From Hyphomicrobiaceae bacterium (GTDB lineage: Bacteria; Pseudomonadota; Alphaproteobacteria; Rhizobiales; Hyphomicrobiaceae), in the NCBI GenBank assembly GCA_022844275.1, contig JALHMB010000003.1, forward strand, positions 310,001-374,000: a stretch of DNA of 64,000 nt, given 5' to 3'. Below are positions 34,469 through 43,292 of the stretch, in pieces; position 1 is the first letter of the stretch; every line of letters begins with the position of its first letter. The notes beneath the pieces were generated by a model. That model ran no database searches and was not told the DNA's origin. It saw nothing but the letters and a program-made list of their open reading frames with translations. The translations under genes were made by a program, and so were the position numbers.

Positions 34469-34537
34469 GGGTCTCGTCCTCGCTTACGTTTGTTCGTTCG
34501 ACGTGTGGTCGGTGATCCAGGATTCTTGTCCCGAGAA

Positions 34538-35278
34538 TTACTTCGCGATTTGCTGCAGGCGCTCGTCGCCCGACTTCGTTGCAGGCGTCGGCTGGCCCTT
34601 GACGAACTTGTCGTAGACGACGTCGCGGCGCTCCGCCGGTGCGGGTGTCATGCTCCTCGGCCCAAGCAGATCGGCAGGGTTCGCAATCTGCACCGCGAGA
34701 TTGCGCTGTGATGCGCAGCCGAAGTTCGCGTAGGGCAGGTTCTTGCGGTCGTGTGCGAGGTTGTCCGGCCAGTGACCGCACTCCGGTGCCTCTGCGACGA
34801 AGCGGGCATAGGCGATCTTGATCGGCGCATTCGAGTCGCGACCAGCGCGATAAGGCCCTACGGTGACGTTCGCCTCGTCGATGCCGGCCTCGCGCACGAT
34901 CGAGCGGAGATCGGCTAGGGCGCGGACCGATGACACCTCGTTGGCGCTGCCGCTCGGCACGGCGATGGCGAGCCTTGTGGCGCCTCCGCCCGTGCCATAG
35001 GTGCGGAAGAAGTGGATGGCTTGTGCCCGCTGGGAAGGCGTCAGACCGCTGGAGCCGGCTGAAACCCTGAGCGAGAGGTTGGCTGGCTGGTCCGTCACGA
35101 CGATCGGATGGCGCTGGCGCGCATCGATCATCGCCCAGCTTGCGACGTGCGTACCCGGCTCCTCCATATCGGGTCGGCAGCCGGTGAGCCCGACCGCAAT
35201 CGTCGCGATCATCAGGCCGGCAACGACTGTGCCGACAGGGGTGAGCAGACCAGAACGATTGGACTTATTGACCTTCAT
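34538..35278 (-). CDS. cpaD: Tad pilus lipoprotein CpaD
   Basis: Outer-membrane-associated lipoprotein of 246 residues that stabilises the secretin in Cpa systems. A signal peptide ends in the lipobox L-T-G-C near residue 33. The mature part has the family segments L-T-P-S-Q-R-A-Q-A-I-H-F-F, P-Y-R-A-G-R-D-S-N-A-P-I-K-I-A-Y, and C-G-H-W-P-D-N-L plus F-G-C-A-S-Q-R-N-L-A. Positioned between cpaC and cpaE as usual. Confidence 0.93.
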   Translation of the reverse strand: MKVNKSNRSGLLTPVGTVVAGLMIATIAVGLTGCRPDMEEPGTHVASWAMIDARQRHPIVVTDQPANLSLRVSAGSSGLTPSQRAQAIHFFRTYGTGGGATRLAIAVPSGSANEVSSVRALADLRSIVREAGIDEANVTVGPYRAGRDSNAPIKIAYARFVAEAPECGHWPDNLAHDRKNLPYANFGCASQRNLAVQIANPADLLGPRSMTPAPAERRDVVYDKFVKGQPTPATKSGDERLQQIAK

Positions 35279-35305
35279 AGTACGTCTCCGTCGATCCTGC
35301 TCGGC

Positions 35306-36985
35306 TCAGTCAACGATGAAGCCAGCGCCGTCCTTGAGTCCGGCGTGGATCGGCGCGATCTCCTTGCCGTAGATGCGGTTGAGATGGCCAAAGAAGTTGA
35401 ACTTGCGATCTGACGCGGGGGCGAGGCCGTCGTCGGGGCGAGCGAACTTCTGGCGGGCTGCCGGCTTCACCATGTAGGGCGTGACCAGCACGACAAGCTC
35501 GGTCTCACGCTTGATGAAATCGTTCGAGCGGAACAAGGTGCCCAGCATCGGGACGTCCTTCAGACCTGGGAAACCGTCGATGTTCTTGCGCGTGTCGTCG
35601 GAGAGGAGGCCTGCAAGAGCCAGCGTGCCACCCGATGGGAGTTCCACGGTTGAACGTGCCTGACGCTTCTTGAGGGCCGGGATCGAGATCGAGTTCAGAA
35701 CCACGCCACCAACATCGGTCAGCTCCGAGACCTCAGTCTCGATCTTGAGGCTGATGCGACCCTCCGACATCACGACCGGCGTGAAGGCGACGCCGATGCC
35801 GAACTCCTTGAACGTCACCGACATCTGCCCCGAAGAGTCGACGCTCGGTATCGGGAACTCGCCACCGGCGAGAAACTTCGCCGTCTCGCCCGATACCGCC
35901 GTCAGGTTCGGCTCGGCGAGTGTGCGAATGAGGCCATCGCGCTCCAGCATCCGCACGGCGTAAGCGACCGCGGACGAGCTCGAGCCAAAGCCGCCCGCAA
36001 GACCGGAGTTGCCGAAGGAGTTATTGGGACCGGGATTGTGGACGCACAGGCTTCCCGCTACTGCGCAACCCGTAGCAGACGAGCCGCCCGTGCCAATGCC
36101 GGGGATAGGCAGGCGTCCGAGGCCGGCAGCCGCAGTCAATGGCAGCGCATTGTCCGTGAGCAGGCTCGTAGTGAAGTTTCCGGAATTGATCACCGCACCA
36201 AGGTTGATGCCAAACTGCTTCATGATGGAGCGCTGTACTTCGGCAACCACGACCTGGAGCATGACCTGCTCCTCGCTCTCGATGGTCAGGAGGTTGATGA
36301 CGAGCGCCTCGCCTGTCGTTTCCTTTGCGTTCGGGTCCCCCGAAGCTCTCGTCTGGCCCGTCGTCTGCGTCATTCCTGGGGGCGCGCCCGGCGGCGTCGA
36401 CGTGGTGCTTGACCAGCTTGAGCCTGCAGCCTGCATTTGCCTGAGGTTTGCCTTTGCATACTGCTCGGCGATGAGCTTGGCGCGCTGCGACTGAATGGGA
36501 TTGACGACCGAGCCCTTGAGCACGACGGCGTTGCCGGCGATGTCGGTGCGGATATTGGACCCGGGCAACATCCGGGTCAGGATGTCCTCGAGCGAGGTCA
36601 GATCGACGCCGATGGTGATCTCGAGCGTCGCGACCTGGTCACCGTGCTCGCTGAAGAAGAAGGCATTGACGCTGCCCATTTGCTTGGCAAGCAGGAAGAC
36701 GCGATCTGCCGACTGCACGATGGCATCCACACGCTCGGGGTCAGAGACAAGCACGTCCCGGAGGCGCATGGGAAACTGCACCATGAGCGACTTGCCGGCA
36801 CCGATCCGCACAGTCTCGACAACCGGGAACGGTCCGCCCGAGGGAATCCGCAGTACGGAGTTCTGCACGGAGAGGCGGCCGGCGCTCGCCTGCTGCTGGG
36901 ACTTCTGGGCGTCAGCGGGCGCGCTCAACAGCGCGGCCAACACCAGAGCCAGGGCGCATACGGCCAGTTTCATCATCATCCGCAT
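35306..36985 (-). CDS. cpaC: Tad/Cpa pilus secretin CpaC (RcpA)
   Basis: Outer-membrane channel subunit of 559 residues. Signal peptide (hydrophobic A-L-A-L-V-L-A-A-L-L, cleavage near A-D-A-Q), pilus-specific N-terminal domains including V-S-D-P-E-R-V-D-A-I-V-Q and a BON/N1-like segment, then the secretin domain ending with F-L-A-G-G-E-F-P-I-P and S-G-G-T-L-A-L-A-G-L. A Thr/Ser/Gly-rich insert sits near residues 210-245. ATG at 36985 starts a run of Met codons; the exact start is uncertain by a few residues. Confidence 0.94.
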   Translation of the reverse strand: MRMMMKLAVCALALVLAALLSAPADAQKSQQQASAGRLSVQNSVLRIPSGGPFPVVETVRIGAGKSLMVQFPMRLRDVLVSDPERVDAIVQSADRVFLLAKQMGSVNAFFFSEHGDQVATLEITIGVDLTSLEDILTRMLPGSNIRTDIAGNAVVLKGSVVNPIQSQRAKLIAEQYAKANLRQMQAAGSSWSSTTSTPPGAPPGMTQTTGQTRASGDPNAKETTGEALVINLLTIESEEQVMLQVVVAEVQRSIMKQFGINLGAVINSGNFTTSLLTDNALPLTAAAGLGRLPIPGIGTGGSSATGCAVAGSLCVHNPGPNNSFGNSGLAGGFGSSSSAVAYAVRMLERDGLIRTLAEPNLTAVSGETAKFLAGGEFPIPSVDSSGQMSVTFKEFGIGVAFTPVVMSEGRISLKIETEVSELTDVGGVVLNSISIPALKKRQARSTVELPSGGTLALAGLLSDDTRKNIDGFPGLKDVPMLGTLFRSNDFIKRETELVVLVTPYMVKPAARQKFARPDDGLAPASDRKFNFFGHLNRIYGKEIAPIHAGLKDGAGFIVD

Positions 36986-37129
36986 GGGGTTCAAAGCCTT
37001 CTGGCGACCTGCCAAAACCAGGGGTGCACACAGACGCAACTTCGGAGACACACACGCAGAACCACACTTGTAATACTCGAACGCATTATTCAGTTTGGGG
37101 GAGCCAGTGGCGCCTCAGCCAAAATCCAA

Positions 37130-37918
37130 TCACTGCATGCCGACCGACACACGGGACTTCTGGCCGTACCGGAGAATGCGCACCGTCTCGCTTTGCCTGC
37201 GCACGCCATCCTCGGCACCGTCACCATCGCGCTTGAAGTCGGCAATCGAGCGTAGAGCCAGCGTGATGTCGCCCATGGACTTGGCGAGCGCGAGCTTCTC
37301 CGACTGCGTCGGCGAGAGCTCGAGCGTCGCGGTATTCCCTTCGACGCCCTTCTGGCCTTCCTTGGTCTCCAACCGCTGACCGATCGCGAGCACGCGAACA
37401 TTGCTGAAGAGGAGCTCGCTCGTGTGCTCCTCGCCGCTTCTGTTGCCCCGCATGCGGCGGATCAGATACACGTCCACATGATCGTTCGGCAGGATCAGGC
37501 GGCCGACGCCCGTATCCTCGGTGATCTTGGTCGAGATCGCGCGCCGCCCCTCCGGCAGGATCGAGGCGAGCACGCCACCCTCACCCGGTTTGATCAGCTT
37601 CGACCGCGTGATCGGCTCGTGGGCCAGGATTGGTGCCCGCGCGATGTAGCCGACCAGCTCCTTCATGGTGGCTGCGCCGCGACAGATCAATGCGCCCTGG
37701 GGTACGGCCTCCTGCGGCCAGCCCTGGCAGCGGAAGCTCGACTCCGATGCAATCGCACCGAGACCCATGTCGCTCCGGGCAACGAGCACCTCGGCAATGT
37801 TGGTGCGCACCTCGCGCTGGACCACCTGCGGCTTCATCGTCAGCTTCTGCATACCGATGAAGGCACCGACACCGCAGACGCCTGCGATCGCGATCCCGAT
37901 CAGCTGTCCCTTCTTCAT
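37130..37918 (-). CDS. cpaB: Tad pilus assembly protein CpaB (RcpC)
   Basis: Periplasmic, membrane-anchored protein of 262 residues. An N-terminal anchor helix (L-I-G-I-A-I-A-G-V-C-G-V-G-A-F) is followed by the SAF domain: V-A-R-S-D-M-G-L-G-A and P-I-L-A-H-E-P-I-T-R-S-K-L-I, then the RcpC/CpaB domain with R-L-I-L-P-N-D-H-V-D-V-Y-L-I. It is thought to support the secretin. ATG at 37918 starts the anchor directly. Confidence 0.93.
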   Translation of the reverse strand: MKKGQLIGIAIAGVCGVGAFIGMQKLTMKPQVVQREVRTNIAEVLVARSDMGLGAIASESSFRCQGWPQEAVPQGALICRGAATMKELVGYIARAPILAHEPITRSKLIKPGEGGVLASILPEGRRAISTKITEDTGVGRLILPNDHVDVYLIRRMRGNRSGEEHTSELLFSNVRVLAIGQRLETKEGQKGVEGNTATLELSPTQSEKLALAKSMGDITLALRSIADFKRDGDGAEDGVRRQSETVRILRYGQKSRVSVGMQ

Positions 37919-38224
37919 TGCGCCACAGGTCCTCTCAACCCAGCAATCCCGCTTTTGCTCAATCGTGAATCTCGCCGACAATCCTCAATGGGGCGTTAAT
38001 GGTGGGATTGATCGGGCACGCGGACGAATGCCGCCGCCACGATGGCGACGAACAGAGGCAAACTAGACACAGGTGTCCGCTGAGTTTTTTTGGCGCCTTG
38101 GCATAAGGAGAGGGCCCCGCTTTGCCCATCCCTCAGTGACGAGAGCATCTTTATTGATGGGGTCGATCCTGCCCGGCGCTCGATGCAGGGACACCCGAAT
38201 CAGCTCTTCGTCGCAAGAAGGTTA
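37919..38224. other. Intergenic stretch between cpaA and cpaB (306 bases)
   Basis: No gene is supported here. On the + strand there is a short dyad GACACAGGTGTC (38066-38077) and a run of seven T (38085-38091), but the stem is too short to call a terminator. It should hold the promoter of the minus-strand cpaB operon if cpaA is transcribed separately. I could not pick a convincing -35/-10 pair. Confidence 0.3.
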
Positions 38225-38728
38225 TCAGATTCCCGCCGACAAGAACCAGATCGTCGAAGGGAAGACATGAAGCCCGGCCGCTGCGATGGCAATGCCGTAA
38301 GGAATGCCTGCCTTGGCGCCATGCAGCTTCATGGCCCAGTCCTGCCGCGCGAGCCAGAGAGGCGGCGCCACGCGACGGTAAGCCAGGATAGCTATCGACA
38401 GCGCGCCGCCGGCGACTGCCACCAGAAGAAGATAGGGCAGCAGGTGTTCGAAACCGACCCAGAGTGCGGCTGCGGCCAGGAGCTTTGCGTCACCGCCGCC
38501 GAGCCACCCCAGCGCAAACATGCCGATGCCCATGACGAGCATCAAAAGCCCGGCGCCGACATGACTTGCGAGAGCCCACCAGCCGATACCCATCACGGCT
38601 GCGGCCACGGCGAAGGCCGCGACCAGCACGATCGAGATGCGGTTCGGGATCGTCATCGTGAGGAGATCCATGGCACCGGCAAAAGCCATGGCGGCCGGAA
38701 AAACCAGGATGATGGCGTACTCGATCAC
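38225..38728 (-). CDS. cpaA: Prepilin peptidase CpaA (TadV, A24 family)
   Basis: Membrane aspartic protease of 167 residues that trims Flp-type prepilins. Both catalytic aspartates are visible: Asp21 in A-G-A-M-D-L-L-T-M-T-I-P-N and Asp80 in L-G-G-G-D-A-K-L-L-A. About six membrane helices. No ATG lies before these motifs, so a GTG is needed; the GTG at 38728 has GGAG nine bases upstream, whereas the GTG at 38734 is only three bases from it. Divergent from flp. Confidence 0.92.
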   Translation of the reverse strand: MIEYAIILVFPAAMAFAGAMDLLTMTIPNRISIVLVAAFAVAAAVMGIGWWALASHVGAGLLMLVMGIGMFALGWLGGGDAKLLAAAALWVGFEHLLPYLLLVAVAGGALSIAILAYRRVAPPLWLARQDWAMKLHGAKAGIPYGIAIAAAGLHVFPSTIWFLSAGI

Positions 38729-39047
38729 GGCCACATACTCCAACTCGCAAACGTCCCCGCACTGCCCGGGGCAGCACGATGCAGGCTCGAGAGTACCGAC
38801 AGGGGGTGAAAGCTTGGTTAAGCCCACGGGCTCTCATCCCTTCAGCTCCTGCGCTGCAGGAATGGAAAGGCGAAGATGCAAGCAATTTTCGATATCCGTT
38901 CTTTACCGCTTGGACGAAGAAGCGGCCTAAACTGCGGCACTCGACGATTCCTCCAAGAGGTCCTTAAGACTGTTGCTGCTACAGTCCCCCTGCAGCGAGG
39001 GCATGGCAGGCTTCGACTAGCGCTGCTTGAGCAAAGGGAGATGGGTC
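38729..39047. promoter_or_regulatory. Divergent cpaA-flp intergenic region (319 bases)
   Basis: This gap must hold the promoters of both cpaA (leftward) and flp (rightward). The flp ribosome-binding site GGGAG is clear at 39036-39040. I searched for sigma-54 elements (TGGCAC then TTGC) and did not find a good match, nor a strong sigma-70 pair. No gene is supported inside it. Confidence 0.35.
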
Positions 39048-39224
39048 GTGTCAGGTCTCTTGAAGCGGTTCCAGGACGACGCCTCAGGCGCAACCGCCAT
39101 CGAGTACGCGCTGATTGGCGGGTTCATTAGCATCGTGATCGTTGCTTCGGCGACTTCGATCGGTACCCAACTCGTCGGGATCTTCACCCGGGTCAACGAA
39201 GGCTTCCCCGACCAGGGCTCCTGA
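39048..39224 (+). CDS. flp: Flp/Fap-type major pilin
   Basis: Tiny secreted pilin of 58 residues. After a short charged leader the cleavage site is Gly14-Ala15, and the mature protein starts A-T-A-I-E-Y-A-L-I-G-G, with Glu at +5 and Tyr at +6, the Flp hallmark; a hydrophobic helix completes it. GTG start at 39048 with GGGAG seven bases away; a longer TTG frame lacks support. CpaA should cleave it and the cpaBCDEF-tadBC machine should assemble it. Confidence 0.94.
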   Translation: MSGLLKRFQDDASGATAIEYALIGGFISIVIVASATSIGTQLVGIFTRVNEGFPDQGS

Positions 39225-39307
39225 CCGCTGCTCCCATCACTGTTCTGCACGCCGGGGTGACCTCGTGTCCGACCTCGGCGTTCGAGCATTCACTTTCCAG
39301 CTCGACG

Positions 39308-42025
39308 CTATTCTCCGGGCGCTGCGGCACCATCGGCCGGTGGGACCGCAGGACGGGCAAAGACGAGCTTCTGGTAGGCGAGCCCTATGCCGATGAGCAC
39401 GGCTCCGAGGGTGATGAACGAGAGCGCGCGCCACAGCCCGGTCAGCTCAGCGAGATCGAACAGGAAGACCTTGATCACCGCGAGCAGCACCAGCAGCGCC
39501 GACGCGAATCTTGCAACGCCAGCGCCACGCCAGATGCCATAGGCGAGATAGACAATTCCGAGCAGTAGCCATCCTGCCGAGTAGGCCCAGTGCTCGGCGC
39601 CGCCTGTCGAGAGGAACAGGCCGATGCGGGGCCCCTGAAAGGCGTGGCGGATCTCGAGCGTCACATAGAAGAACACCAGAATGCCGGCGAGCACGAAGAG
39701 GGCAGTCACGTACCAATTCGGGCGCGCGCCTCGGGATGTGCGGGCCAGAAATGCAGCGGCAAGGCCCGGTACGAAGTAGGCGAGCAGCAGCGAGCTGAAA
39801 ATGATCGGCCCGCGTACCTCATCGCCACTGCCGCCGAAGAGCGGGTTCTCGAAAAGGAGGAGGCCAAAAGCGCCGAACAGTATCGCGATCACACCCAAGG
39901 CGATTGAAGCCCAGCGGAAGACAAGATTGCCGCGCGCCAGATCCATCCGCATGAGCACATAGGCCATGAGGATCGCCATCAGCACATGCAGCCCCTGCTC
40001 GACGTGGCCTGATGTAGCGGCCAGTGGATCGCCGCCGTTGAGGGCGTGACGGATCTGGAAGAATAGCAGCAGCGCAGTAAAGACCACCGCGAGCGCATCG
40101 GCGAGCCGCTGGGCAAGGTCGGTTGAACGCAGTTCGAGAAGGCGGCCGGCCACCGCAAAAGCCACCGCCGGCACGCCATAGCCGATGAGCAGCCAGTTGA
40201 AGATCGGAACGCGCCCGACGTCAGCACCCATGATCACCGGATCCCATGCGATGCGCCCGAGTACGATGAGGCCTATGGCGGCCACCGCCGGACGTAATAG
40301 CGGGATGTCCCGCAATGTCGCGACATAGGCGGTGCCGAGTGCCATGAGGGCAAAGGCAACGGTCATGTAGCCGCGCGAGAGGAAGGCGACTAGAGCAAAG
40401 CTCAGCGCAGCGATGGCGGCTGCCGCGAACGCGCCGGTCGCGAGGCGGATGCCGGGCAAGGGTACGATCAACTCGCGCGCAAGGAAGCGCTCGGCAATCC
40501 AGACGAAGCCGCCGGCCAGGATCACCCCGAAGAGCGCGAACGGAATGGAAGTATCGAATTGCGTGACGCGGAGATAGGCGAGGACGAGCGCGAGCAGCAG
40601 CGGGACGGTGGCGCCGATAAGATAAAGGCCTGTAACCGGCGCGCTCAGTGTCGGGCCGCGCCACACGCGATAGCCAGCGACGGCCGCCGTGCCCGCGCTG
40701 AGGACAGCCAGCGTCATGAGATAGGCCGTGATGTTCTCGGGCAGGCGCAAGACCTGTGCGGCGAAGGGCGCAAGCAGGCTTGCATCCGGCACTTCTTTGA
40801 GACCTGGCCAGAAGGCGGCGACGGCAATGACCGGCAATCCGGCAACTGCGGCACCGGCGGCGGCCGGCGGGCTCAGCCAGCCCGTTGCCGCCAGAATACC
40901 CGCGGCGGCAGTTGCGAAAGGTACCCAGCCGACGGCCTCGAAGCGGCTGTCGGCGAGCATGGCGGCCGAAAGCACAGCCATGGCTAGCAGTGCACCCGTC
41001 GCTACCTGATCGACCTGCGCCTCCTCGTCCTTAACACCGAGATGCGGCTCCAGTGCCATGAAGATGGCGGCCAATGCCAGTTGCAGTAGCACGTGCGCAA
41101 ATCCGGCGCGCGCCCACTCGTAGCTGCCGGCGGCTGCCTGATCGAGGTACGGCAGTCCCCACAGGAACGCGCCGCCAACGGCAAATGCCGCGAGCCACAG
41201 CCAGCGCCTCAGCCGCGCGAGACCATGCGCCGAGGCCGCAACGACAGCGAGATAAAGCACGACTGGCCAGGGGCTCGGCTTGTCCGAAGCAACGAGCAGC
41301 GGCCCCGCGTAAGCGCCTGCAAGTCCGAGACCGGCCAGCATGGGGCCATGCAGAGCCGCCGCAAACATGGTCGCGACGCCGATAGCGCCGAGCAGCAGGA
41401 AGGCGAGAGCCGGCCCAATGAACCCGTAGAGCGCATGAGCGGCATATACGGTCCCGAAGGCCGTCACGGTGCCGGCCGCCGTCAGGATGCTGGGGATGTG
41501 CGCCGCTTCGAGACCCGGAACGACGATCCCGCGCGAGCCGCGCCTCATCCACTCGCCGGCGCCAACGAGCGCCAGTGCTAACAGGCCACCGAGGAACACG
41601 CGCGCGCCGGGGCCGAAAATGCCCTGCTCGATGGAATAGCGCACCATGAGAATGCCGCCGAGCGCGAGCGCCAATCCGCCGACCCACACGGCCCAGCGCG
41701 TGCCGAGACGTTCCTCGAGCGAACGGGGCGGCGTCACGGGAGCAGCATCCGCCGACGAAGCATCAGGGGTTGCCTCGGGGGCTTCGGGCGCAGCGGGCGC
41801 CTCCTCACCGGTCGGCGGCACCGAAGTTTCGGCCGGCGACGGCAGCACAATGGGTGTCGGCGTCTCCGGGGCCGCGACCTCGCCCGGTTGCGGCGGCAGG
41901 CCGGATCTCAGCGCCGCAATCTGCGCCTCGCTCGTCGCCAGTCGCTCCTCGAGACCCTTGAAGCGCTTCCTGAACTGCACATAGATCCAGATCAGCGCAG
42001 CGATCAGGATGATTTCGAAGTCCAT
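39308..42025 (-). CDS. DUF2339 domain-containing multi-pass membrane protein
   Basis: Very large inner-membrane protein of 905 residues. An N-terminal helix is followed by a coiled coil (R-L-A-T-S-E-A-Q-I-A-A-L-R) and a Pro/Glu/Ala-rich cytoplasmic linker (about 45-100). Then about 25 hydrophobic helices run to the C-terminus. G-T-R-W-A-V-W-V-G-G-L-A-L-A-L-G-G near residue 105 and repeated V-G-W-V-P and G-L-x-L-L-G segments match DUF2339 family members. The biological role of this family is unknown. Converges with flp. Confidence 0.87.
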   Translation of the reverse strand: MDFEIILIAALIWIYVQFRKRFKGLEERLATSEAQIAALRSGLPPQPGEVAAPETPTPIVLPSPAETSVPPTGEEAPAAPEAPEATPDASSADAAPVTPPRSLEERLGTRWAVWVGGLALALGGILMVRYSIEQGIFGPGARVFLGGLLALALVGAGEWMRRGSRGIVVPGLEAAHIPSILTAAGTVTAFGTVYAAHALYGFIGPALAFLLLGAIGVATMFAAALHGPMLAGLGLAGAYAGPLLVASDKPSPWPVVLYLAVVAASAHGLARLRRWLWLAAFAVGGAFLWGLPYLDQAAAGSYEWARAGFAHVLLQLALAAIFMALEPHLGVKDEEAQVDQVATGALLAMAVLSAAMLADSRFEAVGWVPFATAAAGILAATGWLSPPAAAGAAVAGLPVIAVAAFWPGLKEVPDASLLAPFAAQVLRLPENITAYLMTLAVLSAGTAAVAGYRVWRGPTLSAPVTGLYLIGATVPLLLALVLAYLRVTQFDTSIPFALFGVILAGGFVWIAERFLARELIVPLPGIRLATGAFAAAAIAALSFALVAFLSRGYMTVAFALMALGTAYVATLRDIPLLRPAVAAIGLIVLGRIAWDPVIMGADVGRVPIFNWLLIGYGVPAVAFAVAGRLLELRSTDLAQRLADALAVVFTALLLFFQIRHALNGGDPLAATSGHVEQGLHVLMAILMAYVLMRMDLARGNLVFRWASIALGVIAILFGAFGLLLFENPLFGGSGDEVRGPIIFSSLLLAYFVPGLAAAFLARTSRGARPNWYVTALFVLAGILVFFYVTLEIRHAFQGPRIGLFLSTGGAEHWAYSAGWLLLGIVYLAYGIWRGAGVARFASALLVLLAVIKVFLFDLAELTGLWRALSFITLGAVLIGIGLAYQKLVFARPAVPPADGAAAPGE

Positions 42026-42230
42026 GGCCTTGCGGCTCCAGCGGCGCTATCGGATACGAGTTGCAGAGAGAAGGAAAGCCTGAGGCGAATCAATTGGCTT
42101 AGAGGCGGAGTCTCAGGGCGGATGTTAAATCAATCATTGCTGATCGGGTGACGTCCCCGCATTGAACCGCCCGAGTGGCTATACTGCGGCGGACATCGAG
42201 CCGGAAGCACGACTGGAAGCGCGACTGGGC

Positions 42231-43142
42231 ATGACCTCGCAGCCGAACATCTTCGACCGGGCACTGCTGGCGCGCCACCGCGCGCGGGCAGCTCCAGGCG
42301 CCTCGGCCCACGATTTTCTGCTGCGCCACGTGAGCGAGGATTTGGCCGATCGCCTGTCGCTCATTCCACGGACCTTTCCCGTTGGCCTCAATCTCGGCGC
42401 CCATACGGGGGCGCTCAGCCGGCAGCTTCGCCAGCTTGGCAGGGTCGGGCTGTTGATCGATGCCGATCCAAGCGCCGCCATGCTGGCCCAGTGTGATGGT
42501 CCCCAGCTCGGCGCGGATGAGGAGTTTCTGCCCTTTGCTCCCGACACGCTCGACATCGTCGTCAGCGCCCTCGCCCTGCAATTCGTGAACGACCTGCCCG
42601 GCGCTCTGCTCCAGGCCCGCCAGGCCCTCAAGGACGACGGGTTATTCCTTGCCGCCCTGCTCGGGGCGGGGTCGCTCGGAGAACTGCGCGAGGCTTTTCT
42701 CATTGCGGAGACAGAGATTTACGGCGGTGCGACCCCACGCGTCGCGCCCTTCGCCGATGTCCGCACGCTTGGATCGCTTCTGCAGCGGGCGGGATTCGCG
42801 CTACCAGTCGCCGACGTGGATACGCTGCGCGTAACTTATCCGCACCCGCTCGCCCTCATGCAGGAGCTGAAAGCCATGGGGGCGAGCAATGCTCTCACCG
42901 AGCGCTCTCGGCGCCCCATGACACGCCGCCTCATCGCCCGCGCCGCCGAGGCTTATATCGAGCGCCACGGCACGTCCGACGGGCGCATCCCCGCAACCTT
43001 CGAGATCGTGACGCTCACGGGGTGGGCGCCCGATCCCTCACAGCCGAAGCCACTTCGTCCCGGCTCGGCCAAAACCCGCCTCGCCGATGCGCTTGGCGTT
43101 CCCGAAGGCACGCCGAGGCCACCGACAAAAGAGATTCCTTGA
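42231..43142 (+). CDS. NDUFAF5/BioC-like SAM-dependent methyltransferase-fold protein
   Basis: Protein of 303 residues with a class I SAM-binding fold. I recognise the pattern of human NDUFAF5, a complex I assembly factor that hydroxylates an arginine of NDUFS7: N-I-F-D-R-A-L near the start, I-P-R-T-F-P, the acidic D-E-E-F-L-P-F-A segment, V-S-A-L-A-L-Q-F-V-N-D-L-P, then E-L-R-E-A-F-L-I-A-E-T-E and P-H-P-L-A-L-M-Q-E-L-K-A-M-G. BioC (malonyl-ACP methyltransferase) is an alternative but lacks several of these. The ATG at 42231 matches the family start. Confidence 0.83.
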   Translation: MTSQPNIFDRALLARHRARAAPGASAHDFLLRHVSEDLADRLSLIPRTFPVGLNLGAHTGALSRQLRQLGRVGLLIDADPSAAMLAQCDGPQLGADEEFLPFAPDTLDIVVSALALQFVNDLPGALLQARQALKDDGLFLAALLGAGSLGELREAFLIAETEIYGGATPRVAPFADVRTLGSLLQRAGFALPVADVDTLRVTYPHPLALMQELKAMGASNALTERSRRPMTRRLIARAAEAYIERHGTSDGRIPATFEIVTLTGWAPDPSQPKPLRPGSAKTRLADALGVPEGTPRPPTKEIP

Positions 43143-43254
43143 GTATCAACGGTGCCACACCTTAGCCTGTACATCGCCGCAATCGCGCCGTGCGGCCACC
43201 CCGAATCGAGGTCCCTTTAGGAAACCGTTAGGAGCGAATCGGCTCAGTTGCGTC

Positions 43255-43271
43255 GACGCCCGCAAGGCGTC
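43255..43271 (+). other. Short hairpin in the leader of the SDR-like gene
   Basis: GACGCC, loop CGCAA, GGCGTC, a perfect 6-base stem ending 21 bases before the ATG of the following gene. It could influence translation, but the stem is short and could be chance in GC-rich DNA. Confidence 0.25.
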
Positions 43272-43292
43272 CAGTTCACGGGGAGACGACCG

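Noticed and set aside
38066-38091. Intrinsic terminator made of GACACAGGTGTC plus seven T
   Set aside because: The stem has only five pairs and an impossible 2-base loop, and seven bases separate it from the T-run.
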